Below are positions 6,057 to 11,095 of a DNA stretch of 11,095 nt, one piece after another (position 1 is the first letter of the stretch; the number at the start of each line of letters is the position of its first letter). The notes beneath the pieces are model-generated. The model saw only the letters and a program-made list of their open reading frames with translations. It was not told where the DNA came from and did not search any database. Position numbers and translations under genes: made by a program. Where the stretch lies: assembly GCA_937969105.1 (NCBI GenBank), contig CALBUZ010000080.1, forward strand, positions 1 to 11,095, written 5' to 3'. Source of the stretch: an uncultured Collinsella sp. (GTDB lineage Bacteria; Actinomycetota; Coriobacteriia; Coriobacteriales; Coriobacteriaceae).

Positions 6057-8024
6057 CTAGCGCAGGGAGCGCAGGCCGCCGGCATCCTTGTCGAGGACTG
6101 TGAAGCGCACGGCATCAAGATGCTCAAGGATGCTGATGGCGCGCTTGCGCGACACACCTAGGGCCTCGCGCAGCACGCTCGTGGTGGCAGCGCCGCTGGC
6201 CGCCTCAATGGCGGCGGCGACGAGCTCGCGCGCATGGGCCTCGGCGGCAGCGGACAGGGCAACGTCGCGCTCGACCTTAACGATCGCGCGGTTGAGCGAA
6301 AGCTCGCGCAGGGCGCGCGTCATGGTGTCGCGATCGAGCTGCAGTTGCTCGCCCACCTCAGGCAACGTCGGCGCATCGAGTCCGGCCTCGTCCAGCAAGG
6401 CAACGATGCGTTCGCAGGCCTCGCGCACCACGCGCGCCGCGGCGGCAGCGGAGTGCGGATCGAACACCTCGGCGCCCTCGGAGGCGCACACGCCGCGCGA
6501 GCAGCCCTCGGAAATCAGGGCTGCGGCAATTGCATCGTCAGCGGTAGGCCAAGCAGCATGGGCAACGGCGCCGGGCGTAAAGCCCGTTTCCTTGGGAGCC
6601 GCCGCATGCATAGCTGACAGGGTCGCCGCCAGCGTGCCCATCGCGGCATCGAGCGCGGAAGCATTCGCATACAACGTACCGCCTGGGCCCGCAAGTTCGC
6701 GCACAATACCTCGCGCCACCAACTCGTTCAGCGCAGCATCGGCCTCACCGGAAACAAGATCTAGCGCCGCGGCAACGTCGGCGACCACGACTGGCAACGT
6801 CTGCAGCGCCAGCCACGCGTCCACACCAGCGACGGCATCGCCGGTCTCAAGCGCTGCAAGCAGCGTGCGCTCCCCCGTCGAAAGCTCACGCGAGCGACGG
6901 CAGCGCGAAAGCAGCACACGCCCGCCGCCAATGAGCATAACGGGCGAATACGACAGCACCACGGCATGGTCTCCGGCACGCAGCGGCAGCGGCTCCTCCA
7001 AGCGCACCTGCACGGTACGGGTCTCGCCCACCGCCATGGGGGCCTCGCCCTCCAAAAGCATGATACGGCCGACGACTTCGGCCGTGCCGGCCATCACATG
7101 CACGCGCGCGCCCGACTCGAGCACGCGCGGCTTGGCGCCCTCGCGACCCAAATACGTAAACGTCATCATAAAGCGCATCGTCTGGCCAAAGCGGCCCGCC
7201 ACGCCGAGCATCTCACCGCGATCGAGCGCGGCGACACCATCGCCCACCAAGTTGAGCGCCACACGCTGACCGGGCAGTGCCTGCTGCGTGTCGCCATGCA
7301 CTTGGATCCCACGTACGCGGCAGGTCGTGTGCGACGGTAGCGCGACAAGCTCATCCCCCACCGCAACCGGCGCATCGTGCAACGTGCCCGTCACCACGGT
7401 ACCGGCGCCCTTGATTGTAAAGCAGCGGTCGATGGGCAGACGCGGTGCGGCATCGGTGAGCTCGGCACGGGCACGGCAGGAATCCCAGCAAGCGGCAACC
7501 TGCTCGTCGAGCGCAGCCAGTAGGTCATCGATTCCCGCGTCGGTCTTGGACGACACAGGCACGATCGGCGCGTCCGCAAACACGGTACCCGACAAAAAGT
7601 CATCGACATCGAGCTCGGCAAGCTCGGTCATCTCGGCATCGGCCAGGTCACACATGGTCAGCGCGACCACGATATGCGTGACGCCCAGCAACTCCAGCAC
7701 GTGCACGTGCTCGCGCGTCTGCGGCATTACGCCCTCGACGGCAGAGACCACCAGCACGGCCACGTCGATACCCGTGGCACCCTGCACCATGGCGCGCAAA
7801 TAATGCGCGTGGCCCGGCACATCGACCAGTCCGACGATCTTGCCACTCGGCAGTGCCAGCTCGCCAAAGCCCAGCTCCACGGTCATACCGCGACGGCGCT
7901 CGACCTCCAAGCGGTCAGGATTCTTGCCGGTCAGCGTCTCAATCAATGCCGACTTACCGTGGTCGACATGGCCCGCCGTGCCCACGATAACGGGGCATTC
8001 CACCAATGCGTCACGCTCACTCAT
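6057..8024 (-). CDS. selB: Selenocysteine-specific elongation factor SelB
   Basis: GTPase (655 aa) that carries selenocysteyl-tRNA to the ribosome at UGA codons followed by a SECIS hairpin. The G domain shows GHVDHGKS (G1, 18-25), RRGMT (G2, 44-48), DVPGH (G3, 68-72) and TMCD (G4, 123-126) in place of the common NKxD, with VPVSSK as G5. The EF-Tu-like domain starts near 205 with DRCFTIKGAGTVVTGT. The C-terminal third is a series of winged helices; the last, with LGVSRKRAISILEHLD near the end, is the SECIS-binding module. The chosen ATG (8024-8022) overlaps the selA TGA as ATGA, implying translational coupling; an in-frame ATG 8 codons upstream would lie deeper in selA and lengthen the protein without a conserved match. 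Length is normal for the family. Confidence 0.97.
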   Translation of the reverse strand: MSERDALVECPVIVGTAGHVDHGKSALIETLTGKNPDRLEVERRRGMTVELGFGELALPSGKIVGLVDVPGHAHYLRAMVQGATGIDVAVLVVSAVEGVMPQTREHVHVLELLGVTHIVVALTMCDLADAEMTELAELDVDDFLSGTVFADAPIVPVSSKTDAGIDDLLAALDEQVAACWDSCRARAELTDAAPRLPIDRCFTIKGAGTVVTGTLHDAPVAVGDELVALPSHTTCRVRGIQVHGDTQQALPGQRVALNLVGDGVAALDRGEMLGVAGRFGQTMRFMMTFTYLGREGAKPRVLESGARVHVMAGTAEVVGRIMLLEGEAPMAVGETRTVQVRLEEPLPLRAGDHAVVLSYSPVMLIGGGRVLLSRCRRSRELSTGERTLLAALETGDAVAGVDAWLALQTLPVVVADVAAALDLVSGEADAALNELVARGIVRELAGPGGTLYANASALDAAMGTLAATLSAMHAAAPKETGFTPGAVAHAAWPTADDAIAAALISEGCSRGVCASEGAEVFDPHSAAAAARVVREACERIVALLDEAGLDAPTLPEVGEQLQLDRDTMTRALRELSLNRAIVKVERDVALSAAAEAHARELVAAAIEAASGAATTSVLREALGVSRKRAISILEHLDAVRFTVLDKDAGGLRSLR

Positions 8025-9478
8025 CGGCGCACCGCCTTGGCAACGCACGCGGCAAGCGTCGACGCCGCCGTCTCGATATCGCGGTCGCCCACAAGCGTAC
8101 GGACGTCAAACAAAATGCGATCGTGCGAGGTTCGCGTGACGACCGGCGTGTCGAAGTCCTGGACAAGCGAACGCTTGAGCGCGTCGACCGTCAGACGCTC
8201 GTCAACAAGACGCACGGCAACGCACATCGTGGGCAGCTCAACGGTAGGCAGCGAACCGCCACCGGGCGTCGAGGACTCCTCGACAATATCCAACTCAACG
8301 GCGCACGGGCAACCGGCCTTATCGAGCCCGGCGACCATACAATCGCACAGCTTGCGAGCACGACGCTCCAGATGAGCCTGCGGAAGCGTCAGCATGCTGA
8401 GCACCGGAATATCGCGATGAGCCACATCGGCGCCATCCATGTAGATACGCAGCGTGGCCTCGAGCGCCGTGAGCGCCAACTTACCCGGGCGCAGGGCGCG
8501 CATAAGCGGATGTGACCCACAGGCCTGGACCAGATCGCGACGACCCATGATAATGCCCGCCTGTGCGGCACCGAGCAATTTATCGCCCGAGCACGACACC
8601 AGATCGAGCCCTGCCGAAACCGAAGCCGGCGTGGTTTCTTCGCCGCCGCGCACCAAGATGTCGTCGGGCAACAGCGCGCCCGACCCCTGGTCCTCGTAGA
8701 ACAGCAGACCATGTTTGTGGGCCAGGGCGGCGAGCTCCCTTGAGATCACTTCCTCGTGAAAACCCTCGATGCGGTAGTTGGAAGGATGGACCTTCAGGAT
8801 CATGGCCGTTTCGGACGTGATGGCGCGCTCGTAGTCGCCCAGATGCGTGCGGTTGGTGGCGCCGACCTCGACGAGTTTGGCGCCCGAGGCCGCCATGACG
8901 TCGGGGATGCGGAAGCTGCCACCGATCTCGACGAGCTCGCCACGGCTCACGATGACCTCTTTGCCTGCGGCATGGGTGGCAAGCACCAGCAACACCGCGG
9001 CGGCATTGTTGTTGACGACCAGCGCGTCCTCGGCACCGGTAAGTGAGCGGATCAGCTGCGCGGCGTGCTCCTTGCGCGACCCACGCGAACAGGTGTCGAC
9101 GCTGTACTCGAGCGTGCTATACCCACGCGCAACCTCGGCCACGGCCTTGGCGGCCGACTCCGCGAGCGGGGCTCGACCCAGATTGGTATGGATAACAACA
9201 CCCGTGGCGTTGACGGCGGGACGCAGGCTCGGCAGCGCGGAGCGATGCGCACGCCACTCGATGGCCGAAGCAAGGTCGCGCTTAGAGCGCGGGGCGGCGC
9301 CGGCGCGAATGGCGGCGCGCTCCTCGTCGAGCTCGGCCGTGACGGCGGCATGCACCACCGCGTCGCAGGTCTCCCCCGCCGCCTTCACTACCGGCCACTC
9401 GGCAAGCAGCTCGTTGACGGAGGGAATGGCGCGCAGGCGGGCGCGCACCTCATCGGACATGTTCTGGCTATCGCTCAT
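8021..9478 (-). CDS. selA: L-seryl-tRNA(Sec) selenium transferase SelA
   Basis: PLP enzyme (485 aa, close to the E. coli 463) that replaces the serine hydroxyl on tRNA-Sec with selenium from selenophosphate. Conserved stretches include INATGVVIHTNLGRAPL-like sequence at 89-105, VNNNAAAVLL (155-164), and SGDKLLGAAQAG (297-308), where Lys300 forms the Schiff base with PLP. The N-terminal helical region (IPSVNELL at 18-25) belongs to tRNA binding. The start at 9478 has AAAGG 6 nt upstream; a second ATG six codons in lacks one. It is followed immediately by selB (ATGA overlap). It lies 63 bp after the molybdopterin oxidoreductase stop, with no terminator seen between, so read-through from that gene is plausible. 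The selenophosphate synthase gene selD is not in the window. Confidence 0.97.
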   Translation of the reverse strand: MSDSQNMSDEVRARLRAIPSVNELLAEWPVVKAAGETCDAVVHAAVTAELDEERAAIRAGAAPRSKRDLASAIEWRAHRSALPSLRPAVNATGVVIHTNLGRAPLAESAAKAVAEVARGYSTLEYSVDTCSRGSRKEHAAQLIRSLTGAEDALVVNNNAAAVLLVLATHAAGKEVIVSRGELVEIGGSFRIPDVMAASGAKLVEVGATNRTHLGDYERAITSETAMILKVHPSNYRIEGFHEEVISRELAALAHKHGLLFYEDQGSGALLPDDILVRGGEETTPASVSAGLDLVSCSGDKLLGAAQAGIIMGRRDLVQACGSHPLMRALRPGKLALTALEATLRIYMDGADVAHRDIPVLSMLTLPQAHLERRARKLCDCMVAGLDKAGCPCAVELDIVEESSTPGGGSLPTVELPTMCVAVRLVDERLTVDALKRSLVQDFDTPVVTRTSHDRILFDVRTLVGDRDIETAASTLAACVAKAVRR

Positions 9479-9541
9479 GTGCAGCCTTTCAAAACCAAGG
9501 GCAGATCAGTCGGTCGCTCATCAAAAACCAGCCGAATCAAT

Positions 9542-11095
9542 CTACTGAATCAATCTGTCGTTATTATCCACGTGCTCCGCGATCTTTTCCACGCGAACGG
9601 CGTTTTCCTGGGTGAGCGCGGCACCCGTCAACGGATCCCAACGCAACGGTGTATGGTCGAGCGGGCCCACGCCCAAGGCTTGAGCGTCACCGGCATCGCG
9701 GCCAAACGAACGCCCACCGGGGGCGGCCGAGGTGAAGATGCACGCCGGATGCAGATGCGGCGTCGTCTCCACGCGCACGCGGTCGCGGCCCATATCGCTC
9801 ACGAGTTCAACGACCTCGCCATTGGCGATACCCATGCGCGCGGCAACATCGGCATTCATCTGCACGGCGTCCAAGTCGGAACCCGTCTCGGCGGCACCGG
9901 CCGCCGCGAGCCTGCGCGATGTATGCGACTCAAAGGGACGGTTGCCGCTAATGAGGCGAAACATCCCAGGGCCAGGCTCCACCATGGGAGCGATCCAGTT
10001 GGGTACACGACCCAGGCCGGCTCGTTCCCATACGTCGCTTGCCAGCGCAATTTTGCCGCCATCCAAGGGAATCGCCGGCTCACCCGTGCGCGTCGGCAGC
10101 GCCATGCCCGTATCGGCCCAGCCGCGCTCCTTGAGCTCGTCCAGATCAATCCCAAACGGCGCCACCTGGGCAGCCGCCAGATCGTCGGACGTAAGCCGAA
10201 AGTACTCACCCACGCCGCAAGCCTGCGCCAGACCGGCAAAGATCTCCCGACCGGGACGCGTGTCGTCATGCTGCACAGGCAGCACGGCGTTGCGGTAGAA
10301 CACGCGCGCATCGTTGGCGCCCACGACCGTGCCCACACCGCGGTCGGCCTCCAGATACGTCACATCGGGCAGCACGAAGTCAGAAGCACGCGCCGTCTCG
10401 GACCAACGAATATCAATCGTCACGAGCAAGTCGAGCTGCTGCAAGATGCCCAACCAAGCCTGTGCATTGCCATAGCCCGCACCGGGGTTACTGGCATAGA
10501 AGATGAGCCCACGCAAATCGCCGGCAAGAATCGACTGACCGATGGTCGTGCACAGGCCGCGCACCGGATCGACCAGTGGATAACGCTCGGACCCCAGCTT
10601 GGGCTCGCGCGGCATCGGCGGCGTCGCAAAGCGTGCGGGATCAAGGTCGCCCAAAACAAGCGGCGTCGGCGGGTTGAGCGCACCGCCCACACGCCCCAGG
10701 CAGCCCAGCAGCACATCGACCAAGCAGATAGCGCGCGCGGTCTGGGTGCTATTGGCATACGCGATACCGATGCCACCATGAAAGCCCGCATCCACCACAG
10801 CGGCAGGCGCGGCGGCAGCCAGATCGCGCGCCGTGGCGACAATCTCTGTAGCCGGCACGTCGCACATCGACTCGGCCCATTCGGGCGTCCAAGCAGCAGC
10901 CGCCTGCGCCAGCTCGTCAAACCCCGTGGTATAGCGGGCAACAAACTCGCGGTCGTACAGGCCCTCGGCAATGAGCACATGTGCGATACCCAGCAGCAGC
11001 GCCAGGTCGCAGCCCGGGCGCACGCGCAGCCAGCGGTCGGCAAGCGCAGCCGAGCCGCTGCGCCGAGGGTCGACCACGATAATCTTCGCCCCACG
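9542..11095 (-). CDS. Molybdopterin-dependent oxidoreductase, thiosulfate/polysulfide reductase-like catalytic subunit (5' end cut by window edge)
   Basis: C-terminal 517 residues of a DMSO-reductase-family protein; the frame is open through base 11095, reading RGAKIIVVDPRRSG at the edge, so the true start is off the window. Visible parts are the end of the first cofactor-binding half (VVDPRRSGSAALADRWLRV, and PGCDLALLLGIAHVLI), the central domain (FHGGIGIAYANSTQTARAI; SETARASDFVLPDVTYLE), and the molybdopterin-dinucleotide domain (FRLISGNRPFESHTSR to the C-terminus near VRVEKI). GNRPFESHTSR and the GGALNPPTPLVLGDLDP stretch look more like the thiosulfate/polysulfide reductase (PhsA/PsrA) group than formate dehydrogenase H. 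The N-terminal 4Fe-4S domain and the metal-ligand residue (Cys, Sec or Ser) are not in view. Position just before selAB makes it a candidate Sec enzyme; that is inference. It ends TAG, 63 bp before selA. Substrate unknown. Confidence 0.85.
   Translation of the reverse strand, partial: RGAKIIVVDPRRSGSAALADRWLRVRPGCDLALLLGIAHVLIAEGLYDREFVARYTTGFDELAQAAAAWTPEWAESMCDVPATEIVATARDLAAAAPAAVVDAGFHGGIGIAYANSTQTARAICLVDVLLGCLGRVGGALNPPTPLVLGDLDPARFATPPMPREPKLGSERYPLVDPVRGLCTTIGQSILAGDLRGLIFYASNPGAGYGNAQAWLGILQQLDLLVTIDIRWSETARASDFVLPDVTYLEADRGVGTVVGANDARVFYRNAVLPVQHDDTRPGREIFAGLAQACGVGEYFRLTSDDLAAAQVAPFGIDLDELKERGWADTGMALPTRTGEPAIPLDGGKIALASDVWERAGLGRVPNWIAPMVEPGPGMFRLISGNRPFESHTSRRLAAAGAAETGSDLDAVQMNADVAARMGIANGEVVELVSDMGRDRVRVETTPHLHPACIFTSAAPGGRSFGRDAGDAQALGVGPLDHTPLRWDPLTGAALTQENAVRVEKIAEHVDNNDRLIQ

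Noticed and set aside
5745..6161. 138-codon plus-strand open frame across selC and the palindrome
   Set aside because: It covers a structural RNA gene, a terminator and a repeat on the opposite strand and shows no protein-like composition.
1..11095. CRISPR array, insertion sequence or phage genes
   Set aside because: No regularly spaced direct repeats, no transposase or integrase and no phage-like protein is visible; only the two palindrome types suggest mobile or repeat DNA.
1..11095. Internal Sec-encoding UGA in a visible gene
   Set aside because: Every gene seen here is open from start to stop without needing UGA read-through; any Sec codon would have to lie beyond the window.

Overview
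The window reads as high-GC bacterial chromosome, and every gene lies on the minus strand (transcription right to left). A complete selenocysteine (Sec) system, molybdoenzymes of two families, an NADP-type glutamate dehydrogenase and long dispersed palindromes fit a strictly anaerobic gut actinobacterium. Coriobacteriia, perhaps Collinsella or a relative, is my best guess; this is inference, since no rRNA or marker gene is present.

Layout from right to left along transcription. (1) 11095-9542: the C-terminal 517 residues of a DMSO-reductase-family molybdopterin oxidoreductase, most like the thiosulfate/polysulfide reductase catalytic chain, cut by the window edge. (2) 9478-8021 selA and 8024-6057 selB, joined by an ATGA overlap. 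(3) 6032-5967: a 22-bp-stem palindrome. (4) 5909-5813: selC, a 97-nt tRNA-Sec with UCA anticodon, followed by its own intrinsic terminator (5804-5749). (5) 5658-5026 mobA and 5010-4615, a DUF3343 (putative Se/S carrier-like) protein with a cysteine-rich N-terminal extension. (6) 4608-4570: a second type of hairpin. (7) 4357-3002 gdhA with a clear terminator at 2978-2946. (8) 2927-2853: a 26-bp perfect palindrome related in sequence to the one beside selC. (9) 2773-1859, an FAD subunit, coupled by TAATG to (10) 1859-1, an XdhD-like protein with fused 2Fe-2S and molybdopterin domains, cut by the left edge.

How they work together. SelA converts seryl-tRNA-Sec (selC) to selenocysteyl-tRNA, and SelB delivers it to in-frame UGA codons followed by a SECIS hairpin. 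MobA makes the guanine-dinucleotide form of molybdenum cofactor used by DMSO-reductase-family enzymes, many of which carry Sec at the metal. The DUF3343 protein is a candidate for selenium or sulfur handling. The right-edge oxidoreductase is therefore the obvious candidate client, but its metal-ligand residue lies outside the window. The XDH-family pair at the left is a molybdenum hydroxylase of the ygfM-xdhD type; some relatives use a labile, non-Sec selenium ligand. selD is not in the window. The most unusual items are the two covarying palindromes and the Cys-rich DUF3343 protein.
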